Source of the DNA: Nitrospira sp.
Lineage (GTDB): Bacteria; Nitrospirota; Nitrospiria; Nitrospirales; Nitrospiraceae
Assembly: GCA_009594995.1 (NCBI GenBank)
Contig: VOPR01000078.1
Coordinates: 1 to 64,000, forward strand
Length of the DNA stretch: 64,000 nt
Direction of reading: 5' to 3'
The position numbers and the translations under genes are program-made. Of the stretch, positions 8,947 to 19,029 are shown piece after piece. Every line of letters starts with the position of its first letter. Within the stretch, counting starts at the first letter, position 1. The notes under the pieces were generated by a model. That model made no database searches, was not told the DNA's origin, and was given only the letters and a program-made list of their open reading frames with translations.

Positions 8947-11900
8947 CTAGGCGGCTTTTGATGAGGGTCCATCGCCCCGCCCACCGGGCTTTCGCTCCAC
9001 TGTTATGCCTGCTTCCTGCCAGAACGCCTTGAGATGGTGTGCCAACTCCTGCACATGCGGCGCGACGAACAAACGGCCGGAATCCTCCGCAGGTAAATAC
9101 ACGGTACGGCTCATCCCCATCGCCCACTCGCCGAAGACCAGCCGCGTATCGTCGCTTGAGTTCGTGAGCGGGTGTTTGGAGGCAATCACATTCAAGACCT
9201 GCCCCCTGAATGGTTTCAGATCGTACCTAGCCACGGCATGGAACGTGGCGTACGTCACCTGATCCTTGTACAAGAACTCGTCCTGATGCTCGGCGGCCTC
9301 GGTATGGTGCATGAGATTCCAGATACGTTTCAATTTGCCCTTCCAGAACGCCGCCCAGTCACGGCTAGGCAACCGGCGCATGAGCCGAAGATAGGTCGTG
9401 ACTTTCATCCCCACAAACAAGATCGGCCAGAGCAGGTATGGCGGACGACTCCAGTGATTTAGATAGGATCGCGGATGCCATGATTCCATCACGGCCAGAA
9501 TGACGGCCTCTCCCTGCGCCGTCAACTGCTGCGCAATCTCATAGGCGGCCAGTCCCCCGGTGCAGGTGCCGCCGATGAGATAGGGCCCCCGTGGTTGAAC
9601 CGAACGGATCTCGTCGATGTAATGGGCGGCCATCTCTTCGACCCGCATGAAGGGCTTTTCTCTTCCATCCAGCCCGCGTGCCTGCAGCCCATAAAACGGT
9701 TGGTCATCCCCCAGCAACTTGGCAAGGCGGGCAAACACCAGCACATTCCCTCCGACCCCCGGTACGGCAAAGAACGGCGATTTCTTCCCCTCCGGCTGAA
9801 TCGCAACCAGGGATCGCCAGCGCACGGTGCAGCCTTCATCGGCCAGGACATCCGCCAGTTGTTCGATTGTCGGAGCCTGGAATAACACGGCCATCGGCAG
9901 GCGCTTGCCGAAGGTCTGCTCGATGGCGCTGAACATCCGGAGCGCCAGCAAAGAGTATCCACCCAGCGCAAAAAAGTTGTCGCGCACACCGATAGGGGTG
10001 ATCCCCAACACCTGCTCCCAAATCGCCACCAGTTGCAATTCGATCCGATTCCTCGGCTCGACGGCTTGAGCGGCATCATGCACCGGCTCTGCGGATGGGA
10101 CCGGCAGGGAGGCGCGATCCACCTTGCCGTTGGGGGTCAACGGAAATTCCTGGAGCGGGACGATGGCGGCGGGCACCATGTAGTCGGGAACCATGTCACG
10201 CAACGCCCGGCGAAGGGCTTGTGGATCACAGGTTGCTCCGTTACGCGCCACCACATAGGCCACCAGACGCTTGTCCCCGGGAGTATCTTCACGCACAATG
10301 ACGACCGCCTGCTTGACGGTTGGATCATCCGCCAACAGGGTTTCGATTTCTCCGAGTTCGATGCGGAACCCGCGCAACTTCACTTGATAGTCGATGCGAC
10401 CGACGTAGTCCAACCGCCCATCAGGCAGCCATTTCACCTGATCGCCGGTACGATAGAGCCGTTCGCCCTCCCGGAACGGATTGGACACGAACCGCTCCGC
10501 CGTCAATTGAGGCTGCCCCCTATACCCTCTGGCAAGCCCCATTCCGCCTAGATACAACTCGCCCGGTATCCCGACCGGCACCGGCTCTCGATTGAGATCC
10601 AGCACGTACACCTGCGTATTCGCAATCGGGCGCCCGAGGGAGATCGTCCGTTCGGCGCTGCGCACCCGTTCTAACGTCGACCAGATCGTGGTTTCTGTCG
10701 GCCCATACACGTTCCACACCGATCCAGCCCTGCTCAGCAGTTCCTGCGCCAACTCGCGAGGCAATGCTTCCCCACCGCACAACACTTTGACGCCTCGCCC
10801 ACCCTGCCAGCCGAACTGCAACACCATCCGCCAGGTGGCGGGAGTCGCCTGCATCACCGTCACCCTGCCCTGGTCGAGCTCGCGCTGCAACCACCCGCCG
10901 TCCATAGCCTGTTGACGATTCGCCAGCACAATACGCGCACCAACCAGGAGCGGAAGATAGAGCTCCAGACCGGCGATGTCGAAGGAGAGCGGTGTGAGAG
11001 CCACCAACACGTCGCGCTCGCTCATCCCCGGTTCCTGTTGCATGGAGCGAAGGAAGTTCACCAACGCCCGATGCTCGATTTCGACACCCTTTGGTTGGCC
11101 GGTCGATCCCGAAGTGAACAGTACATAGACGAGGTGCCCGGGGTCGGACAGCGGGGTCGGATTCGTCTCCGGATACCGCGCAATTGTTTCTGCCTCCCGA
11201 TCGACACACACGACACAAAGCTGATGTTGCGGGAGTCCGCCAAGAAGCGTCGAGTCTGTCACGAGTACCGCCGCATGGCTCGCCTCGATCATCGCCGCCA
11301 GCCTTCGAATCGGCAATCCGGGAACCAGCGGCAAGTAGGCGCCACCGGCTTTCATGATTGCCAACAGACTAATCAGCAGATCCGGCGAGCGTTCCAGGAA
11401 AACCGGCACCACCACATCCGGTCCGACGCCACAGTCCCGCAAATAGTGCGCCAGCCGGTTGGCCCGACGATTCACGTCCGCATACGACCATTCGGCTCCC
11501 TCGAACACCAGGGCGATCGCATCCGGCGTCCGATTGACCTGCCGCTCAAACAGTTGCGGAAAACACAGTTCCCGATCCACCGGCTGTTCAGTGGCATTCC
11601 ACTCGCGCAGCATTCGATGTTGTTCCTGCTCAGTGAGAATTGCCACGCGCCCGACCTTCTCTTCAGGCTGCTCCGCGATGACCTCCATGAATTGGCGGTA
11701 TTCCGCCAACCAACGCTCAGCAGACACACGATCGAACAGGTCCGTGTTGAATTCCAAATAGGCTTTCCGGGAAGCAAGCGGATCGATAGAAAGTCCGAGG
11801 TCCAGTTGGGCCGCGCCGCGGCTCACTTCGTACGGCGTCCAGGAGAGATGCTGAAACTCCGTGCGCGCAAACGGCGTGTTGGCAAAATTGAACAACACCT

Positions 11901-14900
11901 GTACCAGCGGCAATCCGCCCTGACTGCGGTCCGGGCGCAATTCTTCCACGAGTTTTTCAAAGGGAATGTCCTGATGCGCGTAGGCGTCGAGCGACAGGTC
12001 CCGCACATTCCGCAGCAACTCCCGAAACGTCAGATCGCCGGAGACATCCGTTCGCAGCACCAGCGTGTTCACGAACGTGCCGATCAGGTCCTCAATCTCC
12101 AGCCGGTTACGGTTGGCGATGGGTGTGCCGATCACTAGATCCCGCTGTTGCGTGAGGCGGTGAAGCAGGCCGAAAAATCCGGCCAGGAACACCATGTAGA
12201 GCGTCACTCCTTCACGCACACTGAGCTGCTTCAGGCGATTCACCAGCGACCAGGAGAGATCGAGCGAGACATGATCGCCTTTGAAGGAATGCACCGGCAG
12301 ACGCGGCCGATCGGAAGGCAGGGCCACCACCGGCAAATCGGTTAGTTTGGACTTCCAATGCGTGAGCTGCTCCTCCAATACCGATCCCTTCAGCCATTCG
12401 CGCTGCCACTGCGCGAAGTCTGCATATTGGATGGCAAGGTCGGGCACAAGTGCAAAGGGTTTTCCGGCACAAAACGAGTTGTAGCATTTGACGAGTTCAC
12501 GCGCGATGACGCCATAGGACCATTGATCAGAAATGATGTGGTGGGTGCTCACCACCAACACATGGTCTTCATCACCAACCTGAATCAACAGAATACGCAG
12601 CAGCGGACCCTGCTCAAGATCAAAGGGGCGGCGCGCCTCCGCTGTTGCGAGTTCCAAGGCTCGTGGCTCGCGCAGCTCAGCCGGGAGTCTGCGCAGATCT
12701 TCCTCTTCCCAGAGCGGATGCAACGAGTCGTGAATGATCTGACGTGGCTGACCATCGACCTGAGCAAAGGTGGTGCGCAACGCATCATGACGCCGCACCA
12801 ATTCATCAATACTCCATCGCAGCGCAGCCCTATTGAGCGGGCCGTGCAGCCGAACACTGGCCGGAATGTTGTAGGCAGCGGCGCCGGGCGACAGCTGATA
12901 GAGGAACCACATCCGTTCCTGCGCGAACGACAATGGAAGCGGCACGCCCTTGGCAGCTCGCGTGATTGCGTACCCGGTCCGCTCCTGGATTCCCTCCGCA
13001 TGATCCTGGGCCTGCTTGATCACCTCGGCCAAGGTGGCAATGGTCGGACGTTCGAAGACTTGCCGTAGCGGCAGGGTGATGCGGAATAGTGACTGCACCC
13101 GCGACACCAATTGAGTGGCCAGCAGTGAATGCCCGCCCAGTTCGAAGAAGTTGTCATGGACGCCGACGTCCTTCAGCTGGAGGATTTCTCCCCAGATATC
13201 AGCCAGGACTTGCTCGGTGGGAGTACGGGGAGCGATGAACTCGGAGGTCAATTCAACCTTGCTGGCGCGACTGTCCGCCGCAACCTGCAGTGCGCGTCGA
13301 TCGACTTTCCCGTTGGCGTTCAGGGGAAGGGATTCCAGCTCGATGAACGTCGAGGGAATCATATGCGCGGGCAAGTGACTGCGAAGCTGCTCGCGCAATT
13401 GCACCAGTCCAAGGCGGGTATTCGGGCGCGCGACCATAAAGGCCACGATTCGTTTGTCCCCAGGCTGATCCTCCCGTACCTCCACCACGGCCCGTTCCAG
13501 ATCCGGATGCCGATTCAGAACGGCCTCGATTTCCTCGAGCTCAATCCGGTACCCGCGGATTTTCACTTGGCGGTCAGCGCGGCCGCGATACTCCAACTGT
13601 CCATCCTGCCGCCATCGCACCACATCACCGGTGCGGTACAATCGCGCCCCTGGCCGATTCGAGAACCAGTCGGGAATGAATTTCGACTCGGTCAAATTGG
13701 GCCGTCCCCGGTATCCTCGCGCAACCCCCAGGCCGCCGATATAGAGCTCACCGGCCACGCCTACCGGAACCGGCTGCCGGTGCTGGTCCAACACATAGAC
13801 GGACGCATGCGGAATAGGGCGCCCGATCGGAAGATCCCCGACCACATCCTCGTTCACGCCGATGCCCGTCAGATCAGACCAGGTGACTGCGACGGTCGTT
13901 TCTGTCGGCCCATACGTGTTGATCAATCGCACCTTCGTGCCGATCAGTTGTCCCCATCGCTGCACAATCTGCGGGAGGACACGCTCGCCCCCGATGATGA
14001 CGGTTTTCACCGACTCCGGAAAGACGAGCTGCTCCAACTCCATCCGGGTCACCACTTCATGCCAGTAGGCCGTCGGCAAATCCAGCACGGTCAGTTTCCA
14101 GTCACGGCATCGACCAAGAAACCCCGATACAGCATCCACCATCACTGCGGTGCGCAACACCAAGGTCGCCCCGGCGGCCAGGCAAGGGAAAATTTCTTCG
14201 GCAGCGGTATCGAAACTCAACGACGCAAATTGGAGCACCCGATCCTGCGCCGTCAGATCGACAGTCTGCGTGATGGCTCGCACATAGTTGGCAATTGATC
14301 GATGTTCGATCATCACGCCCTTGGGGTGACCTGTTGACCCCGAGGTGTAGATCACATAGGCCAGATTGTCCGTGACATCGGTGCCTTCGATCAGACTGTC
14401 CGGAAACCGTGCAATCTGGTCCCATTCTGAATCGAGGCAGATCGTATGAGGATTCGTGGCGGGTAACCGGACCAGTTGATCTTGCTGGGTGACCAACACC
14501 CGCACCTGACTGTCCCGCAGCATATATTCCAACCGCTCGGTCGGATAATCGGCATCCAACGGCAGATAGGCCCCACCCGACTTCAAAATGCCGAGCATGC
14601 CCACGATCAAGTTGAGCGAGCGTTCGAGACAAAGCCCCACGACCACACCGGGTGCGACGCCGCGACGACGGAGATAATGGGCCACGCGATTCGCGCGCGC
14701 ATTCAGCTCGCGGTACGTGAGCGACTGCCCGTCCTGCTCCACCGCAATCGCCTCAGGAGTTCGTAAGACCTGCGCCTCCACCATGCGATGAAGCGCCCGT
14801 TCCGGTTCCTCCAGGGCGGAAGACTGCCCCCAGGCGAGGACCGTCTGACGTTGCTCTGTCTCGGAGAGAAGGGGCAACCAGCCGATCTTCGCGGTAGGAT

Positions 14901-17900
14901 CATCAACCAACCCTCTCAACAGACGTACGAAATGCTCCTGCATTCGTGCGATGCGATCCGCACCGAACAACGCCTCTTTATATTCGAAATAGCCGCTCAA
15001 TCCCTGTGTCGATTCTGCCAGTTCGACGCAGAGATCGAATTGACCGCTCTGCTGCGGAATCACATAGGCCTCCCACTCAGGGAGGCGGGTTTCCGGGAAG
15101 GCCGACGCCGCGGCACTCATCCGCCCGTCGAGTTCCGCCAACAACTTGAATTGTTGCAGCACGAACAGCACCTGCGCCAAGGGAGGGCGCTGCCCCTGGC
15201 GAGCCGGTCGCAAGTCCGACACCAGGCGCCCATAGGGATAGTCTTGATGGGCAAGGGCTTCCAAGAGATGATCTTTCGTCTGCGCCAGGAGCGCACGGCC
15301 GGTCCAGTCAGGCTGGAGGCTTTCCCGCAATACGAGCATGTTCACGAAATCGCCGACCGTCTGTGCAAACCGAGCCCGGCTGCGGCCGAACACCGGTGTC
15401 ACCACCGTCGTGTCCTCTTGATTGGTGTACCGATAGAGCAGGACTTGGAGGGCGGCCAGACAGACGGCATACAACGTCGTACCTTCTATCCGGGCAAACT
15501 CTTTGAGCCGATGGGCCAGGTCCGTTTCGATCTGAAATGCATGCCATCCATAGCGACCCGGCTCGACCGTTGTCTGAGGCCGGTCATAGAGCATCTCGTA
15601 ACTTGGCAACTCCCCCGCCAGCCGCCCCTTCCAATATTTCGACAGGCGATCGCCCTCTTCCCCTTCCAGCAGGGTCTGATGCCAGCCGACGAATTCGCCG
15701 TATGACACCGGGGGCTCGTCGAGTGCGCTTGAACGATCCGGCTGCGCTGCGTCGGCCGATGCATAGAGGCGTTTCAGTTCATCCACCAACTGAACCATCG
15801 ACCAGCCGTCCACCACGATGTGGTGCGCGACCAACAGCAACCATGTCTGCTGTCTCCCATGAAACAGGGCTGCTCGCCAGAGAGGACCCTGTAGGAGATT
15901 GAACGGAACCGCTGCAACTTCCAGTGTTTCCCGCCGGAAGCGCGTCCAGTCCCACTCAGTGCTACTGACGCTCGTCCAGACCAGCGGCAGCCGGTCATGG
16001 ACTCGTTGAACCGGCACATCCTGTTGGGTTTCAAAGGTCGTGCGGAGCGCGGCATGTCGTGCGCCGAGTTGTTCAAGCGCTCGTTGCAACCGGTTCTCAT
16101 CCACTCCGGACGGCAAAGGGAGCAGCACGGACACATTCGCCGCCGCGCTATCCGGAGCGAGCTGACTCAGGAACCAGAGGGCCGCCTGATTGTCGGAGAG
16201 CGCACACACATTGTTGTCCGTGATAGCGGGACGAGGGGCAGGTGCCGATTCACTGCGTTCCCGGAGAAGCTCGCGTTCGATCGTAGTCGCCAGATCGCCC
16301 GGCGTTGCGCCTCCCAGAAGCGCATGTAACGGGAGCGAGAGATGAAACGATTCCTCGACGCGATGCAAGACTTCCGCGGCCATCAATGAATCGAGTCCCA
16401 ACAGGTGTATCGGCTGATCTACGGGGATGGCATCCCGATTGCGACCAAGCCGATCAGCCAGAAACTCCAGCACGGCCTGCTCAATCCGTCGCCGACGGCT
16501 GTCCGGCGAAAGCCCACGGAGTTCCTCCACCTTGGTGCCGGTGACGGAGAATTGCGCACCGGGCAACGCCGCCACACTTTTTGCGATGATCGACAACCGA
16601 CCTGCAAGAAACTGCTCACGACAGGCTCGCCGTTGCACCTTTCCGCTCGAGGTTTTCGGAAGGCTCCCTGCTTTAATGAAGATGATGGTCGAAACATGGA
16701 GGTCATGCTGCTCGGACACGGCGACCCGCATGGCGGCGGCCAACTCGTCAGTGGAAAGAGGCGTCGCCTGGCGTTCCAATTCCTGCACGATCACCACCGC
16801 TTCCTCACCGGCTTCTTCAACGGAAAAAGCTGCTGCGCCTGCGGCACGGAAGAGCGGATGAGAGGCCTCGACAGTGCGCTCGATATCCTGGGGGTAATGG
16901 TTTCTGCCACGCACAATGAGCAGATCCTTCAAGCGGCCGGTTACGAACACCTCGCCGTCTCGCACAAATCCAAGATCGCCGGTTCGTAAGAACGGGCCTT
17001 CGCCCGTATCCTGAAGCCTGGCGCCGAACGTTCGCGCGGTTTCCTCCGGATTGTTCCAGTAGCCTTGTGTGCAGCTGGCGCCTGCCAGCCAGATTTCTCC
17101 AACCTGTTGCGCCGCACAGCGGGAAAGAGTCTCAGGATGGGCAATCACCACCCGTGTATCACCGACGGGCACGCCACATCCGACGACCCGTCGAGCCGAA
17201 ACGGCGTTCGTGCTCGCATCCCGCACCAATCCCTGTTCCAATGATGCCGGATCGAGCGACATCACCGTGGGAGCGACACCCTCTCGTTTCAATGAAATGA
17301 GGAGCGTGTATTCCGCCATTCCGTAAGCTGGAAAGAAGGCCTCCTGCCGGAACCCCGACGGCCCGAAGGCTTCTGCAAAGCGCTCGATTGTGTCCGGCGC
17401 GATAGGCTCTGCACCACAACTCGCCACCTGCCAACGGGAAAGATCCAGCCTTGCGCGATCTTCAGGCGCGATGGTTTCCGCACAGCGTCGGTAGGCAAAA
17501 TTAGGCGCGCCGCTATGGGTGACCTGATACCGTTGAATCGCCTCAAGCCATCGCAAGGGACGTTTCAAGAACGCGAGCGGCGACATGAGGTAGGCCGGGC
17601 GGCCGATCCACGCGGGCTGGACAATGCCCTTCACCAATCCATAGTCGTGGAAATGCGGCATCCAGGCCAGGGTGACTGATGTGGCATCGTAACAGCCGGC
17701 CTCGGTAATGCACCGGCTCTGCGCCGTCATGTTGCCATGGCTGACCATGACCCCCTTGGGTGCGGAGGTCGAGCCGGAGGTATATTGCAGATACGCGACC
17801 TGTGAAGAGAGCGGATGCGTCTCGGTCCATAGCGAGGCGGAGGCCAAGGCGTTTTCATCACAGGAGAGCCAGCGCTCCAGCGGAATCGGGCTCCCCTGTG

Positions 17901-18309
17901 AACGCAGGGTCTCAAGGATTGAGGTCGTGCTTAACGCACCCGCAGCACAGGCGTCCTCAGCAATACGCTGCAAACGGGCGGCACTGGATTTGAGACGAAA
18001 TGCATCCGGAGGCGGAACCGGCACCGCAACCAAACCGGCATATAACGCTCCCCAAAATGCTTGTACGAATTCAAGACCGGGTGGATAGACCAGGAGCAGA
18101 CGTTCCCCGGACGAAAATCGGCCTTGCAAGATTCCGGCAATCGAGCGAGCCCTGCGGTCCAGTTCTCCATACGTGAGGACGGCATCATCTGTGACCCTAT
18201 CCCGCAGGAACACGTAGGCAGTCTGGTCAGGCTGGTGCTCGGCCCGCCATCGCAGCACATCGAGAAGGGTGTCGCCCGGTGGAATGGGTACGGGTAGATG
18301 TCTGACCAC
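8947..18309 (-). CDS. Nonribosomal peptide synthetase FAAL-ACP-C-A-PCP-C-A-PCP-TE, 3120 aa
   Basis: One polypeptide builds an acyl-dipeptide. Domains: fatty acyl-AMP ligase at about 1-580 (YTSGSTSAPKGVMVSH; APNFAY block typical of FAAL); ACP with Ser about 640 (LLGLDSLMAAE); C1 about 695-1130 (HHIVVDG about 830); A1 about 1160-1670 (YTSGSTGHPKG; NTYGPTETT; YRTGD; NGKVDR); PCP1 Ser about 1729 (LGGHSLLAT); C2 about 1790-2220 (HHIISDQW, Gly of the motif replaced by Gln); A2 about 2240-2740 (FTSGSTGQPKG); PCP2 Ser about 2785 (LGGYSLLAL); thioesterase about 2845-3105 with GGTCTGG, Cys at the nucleophile position. Reading the specificity residues gives DTEDIGTVAK for A1 (acidic E239/D278, perhaps a basic amino acid; uncertain) and DILQLGVIWK for A2 (one change from a known glycine code). 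No epimerisation, methylation or MbtH gene is seen. The start is GTG with only a weak ribosome site; an in-frame stop lies about 110 nt upstream. Confidence 0.95.
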   Translation of the reverse strand: MVRHLPVPIPPGDTLLDVLRWRAEHQPDQTAYVFLRDRVTDDAVLTYGELDRRARSIAGILQGRFSSGERLLLVYPPGLEFVQAFWGALYAGLVAVPVPPPDAFRLKSSAARLQRIAEDACAAGALSTTSILETLRSQGSPIPLERWLSCDENALASASLWTETHPLSSQVAYLQYTSGSTSAPKGVMVSHGNMTAQSRCITEAGCYDATSVTLAWMPHFHDYGLVKGIVQPAWIGRPAYLMSPLAFLKRPLRWLEAIQRYQVTHSGAPNFAYRRCAETIAPEDRARLDLSRWQVASCGAEPIAPDTIERFAEAFGPSGFRQEAFFPAYGMAEYTLLISLKREGVAPTVMSLDPASLEQGLVRDASTNAVSARRVVGCGVPVGDTRVVIAHPETLSRCAAQQVGEIWLAGASCTQGYWNNPEETARTFGARLQDTGEGPFLRTGDLGFVRDGEVFVTGRLKDLLIVRGRNHYPQDIERTVEASHPLFRAAGAAAFSVEEAGEEAVVIVQELERQATPLSTDELAAAMRVAVSEQHDLHVSTIIFIKAGSLPKTSSGKVQRRACREQFLAGRLSIIAKSVAALPGAQFSVTGTKVEELRGLSPDSRRRRIEQAVLEFLADRLGRNRDAIPVDQPIHLLGLDSLMAAEVLHRVEESFHLSLPLHALLGGATPGDLATTIERELLRERSESAPAPRPAITDNNVCALSDNQAALWFLSQLAPDSAAANVSVLLPLPSGVDENRLQRALEQLGARHAALRTTFETQQDVPVQRVHDRLPLVWTSVSSTEWDWTRFRRETLEVAAVPFNLLQGPLWRAALFHGRQQTWLLLVAHHIVVDGWSMVQLVDELKRLYASADAAQPDRSSALDEPPVSYGEFVGWHQTLLEGEEGDRLSKYWKGRLAGELPSYEMLYDRPQTTVEPGRYGWHAFQIETDLAHRLKEFARIEGTTLYAVCLAALQVLLYRYTNQEDTTVVTPVFGRSRARFAQTVGDFVNMLVLRESLQPDWTGRALLAQTKDHLLEALAHQDYPYGRLVSDLRPARQGQRPPLAQVLFVLQQFKLLAELDGRMSAAASAFPETRLPEWEAYVIPQQSGQFDLCVELAESTQGLSGYFEYKEALFGADRIARMQEHFVRLLRGLVDDPTAKIGWLPLLSETEQRQTVLAWGQSSALEEPERALHRMVEAQVLRTPEAIAVEQDGQSLTYRELNARANRVAHYLRRRGVAPGVVVGLCLERSLNLIVGMLGILKSGGAYLPLDADYPTERLEYMLRDSQVRVLVTQQDQLVRLPATNPHTICLDSEWDQIARFPDSLIEGTDVTDNLAYVIYTSGSTGHPKGVMIEHRSIANYVRAITQTVDLTAQDRVLQFASLSFDTAAEEIFPCLAAGATLVLRTAVMVDAVSGFLGRCRDWKLTVLDLPTAYWHEVVTRMELEQLVFPESVKTVIIGGERVLPQIVQRWGQLIGTKVRLINTYGPTETTVAVTWSDLTGIGVNEDVVGDLPIGRPIPHASVYVLDQHRQPVPVGVAGELYIGGLGVARGYRGRPNLTESKFIPDWFSNRPGARLYRTGDVVRWRQDGQLEYRGRADRQVKIRGYRIELEEIEAVLNRHPDLERAVVEVREDQPGDKRIVAFMVARPNTRLGLVQLREQLRSHLPAHMIPSTFIELESLPLNANGKVDRRALQVAADSRASKVELTSEFIAPRTPTEQVLADIWGEILQLKDVGVHDNFFELGGHSLLATQLVSRVQSLFRITLPLRQVFERPTIATLAEVIKQAQDHAEGIQERTGYAITRAAKGVPLPLSFAQERMWFLYQLSPGAAAYNIPASVRLHGPLNRAALRWSIDELVRRHDALRTTFAQVDGQPRQIIHDSLHPLWEEEDLRRLPAELREPRALELATAEARRPFDLEQGPLLRILLIQVGDEDHVLVVSTHHIISDQWSYGVIARELVKCYNSFCAGKPFALVPDLAIQYADFAQWQREWLKGSVLEEQLTHWKSKLTDLPVVALPSDRPRLPVHSFKGDHVSLDLSWSLVNRLKQLSVREGVTLYMVFLAGFFGLLHRLTQQRDLVIGTPIANRNRLEIEDLIGTFVNTLVLRTDVSGDLTFRELLRNVRDLSLDAYAHQDIPFEKLVEELRPDRSQGGLPLVQVLFNFANTPFARTEFQHLSWTPYEVSRGAAQLDLGLSIDPLASRKAYLEFNTDLFDRVSAERWLAEYRQFMEVIAEQPEEKVGRVAILTEQEQHRMLREWNATEQPVDRELCFPQLFERQVNRTPDAIALVFEGAEWSYADVNRRANRLAHYLRDCGVGPDVVVPVFLERSPDLLISLLAIMKAGGAYLPLVPGLPIRRLAAMIEASHAAVLVTDSTLLGGLPQHQLCVVCVDREAETIARYPETNPTPLSDPGHLVYVLFTSGSTGQPKGVEIEHRALVNFLRSMQQEPGMSERDVLVALTPLSFDIAGLELYLPLLVGARIVLANRQQAMDGGWLQRELDQGRVTVMQATPATWRMVLQFGWQGGRGVKVLCGGEALPRELAQELLSRAGSVWNVYGPTETTIWSTLERVRSAERTISLGRPIANTQVYVLDLNREPVPVGIPGELYLGGMGLARGYRGQPQLTAERFVSNPFREGERLYRTGDQVKWLPDGRLDYVGRIDYQVKLRGFRIELGEIETLLADDPTVKQAVVIVREDTPGDKRLVAYVVARNGATCDPQALRRALRDMVPDYMVPAAIVPLQEFPLTPNGKVDRASLPVPSAEPVHDAAQAVEPRNRIELQLVAIWEQVLGITPIGVRDNFFALGGYSLLALRMFSAIEQTFGKRLPMAVLFQAPTIEQLADVLADEGCTVRWRSLVAIQPEGKKSPFFAVPGVGGNVLVFARLAKLLGDDQPFYGLQARGLDGREKPFMRVEEMAAHYIDEIRSVQPRGPYLIGGTCTGGLAAYEIAQQLTAQGEAVILAVMESWHPRSYLNHWSRPPYLLWPILFVGMKVTTYLRLMRRLPSRDWAAFWKGKLKRIWNLMHHTEAAEHQDEFLYKDQVTYATFHAVARYDLKPFRGQVLNVIASKHPLTNSSDDTRLVFGEWAMGMSRTVYLPAEDSGRLFVAPHVQELAHHLKAFWQEAGITVERKPGGRGDGPSSKAA

Positions 18310-18533
18310 AGAATGCTCAACCCCAGTGGGACCAAGAAGCGGACAAAGCCTTGCCTTGTAGACCTTTTCGGAACAAAGCTCGGAAATCTCGAGTTTCTTC
18401 AGCGACCGCCGGTTTCACGGCACCAGGTGAGTCTACGGTGGAATACCGTCACGACAAAACGGAATCACTTTTTCCTCAATCGTGAGATACCCGTAATGGG
18501 GCAAGAAAAAACCATCCAAGCACATGATTTCAT
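18310..18533. other. Intergenic region upstream of the NRPS gene
   Basis: This gap must hold the NRPS promoter on the minus strand. I cannot point to a convincing -35/-10 pair. A small inverted repeat ACGGT-5 nt-ACCGT lies at 18435-18449, about 130 bp upstream of the GTG start, and could be a weak operator or hairpin. No open reading frame of note is present. Confidence 0.4.
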
Positions 18534-18562
18534 TTGAATCTCGCGTCCGTCCACGGTAAGCT
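18534..18562 (+). promoter_or_regulatory. Candidate sigma-70 promoter of the tRNA-Ser gene
   Basis: TTGAAT (18534-18539) and TAAGCT (18557-18562) are separated by exactly 17 bp and lie 24 bp before the mature tRNA 5' end, a normal geometry for a tRNA promoter. Both boxes are imperfect matches to TTGACA/TATAAT, so this is a candidate only. Confidence 0.45.
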
Positions 18563-18586
18563 GCACGTCTTTGCCGGCCCTGCAGC

Positions 18587-18674
<88 letters not shown>

Positions 18675-18894
18675 CATTTTTTTGCCCTGACGTCGAGTGC
18701 ACCAGGCGCTTGAGGGCAAGATCGGGTGATACCCCGGCCCTTCGCTGGATTTCCCTCTCAAATTCGAGTCTTTCCGCCCATTATTTTTGAATTCGATGCT
18801 CAGCACCTACCGTGGCCAGGGGGAGCCCCCACCTCTAGTGGTCTATTCGCCTCCGCCGGACCAGGTTAGTCTCTGGTTCACACAGGAGGGCCGC

Positions 18895-19029
18895 ATGTTT
18901 GAACAAACCGAATCCGCGCTGGTGATGACGCTGTTGGCCTTGGGCGGAATTGCGCTGATGGCAGATGACAAACTCGGAACGACGTGTCTGCAGATGGTGA
19001 AATGGATTCGGACCAGAGGCAGGCGCTAA
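18895..19029 (+). CDS. Small hypothetical protein with one hydrophobic helix, 44 aa
   Basis: A 44-residue protein starting at an ATG preceded by AGGAGG with 5 nt spacing, one of the best ribosome sites in this part of the window. Residues 8-22 (ALVMTLLALGGIALM) are hydrophobic enough for a short membrane helix, followed by a polar stretch and a basic tail WIRTRGRR. This is the pattern of a small inner-membrane protein with a cytoplasmic C-terminus. A longer frame from 18787 exists, but its extra residues have no ribosome site. The stop overlaps the convergent nuclease gene by 4 bp. Function unknown. Confidence 0.6.
   Translation: MFEQTESALVMTLLALGGIALMADDKLGTTCLQMVKWIRTRGRR

Noticed and set aside
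10912..14298. Plus-strand frames of 408 and 389 codons within the NRPS gene
   Set aside because: The NRPS motifs occupy the minus strand without interruption; the opposite frames show no domain.
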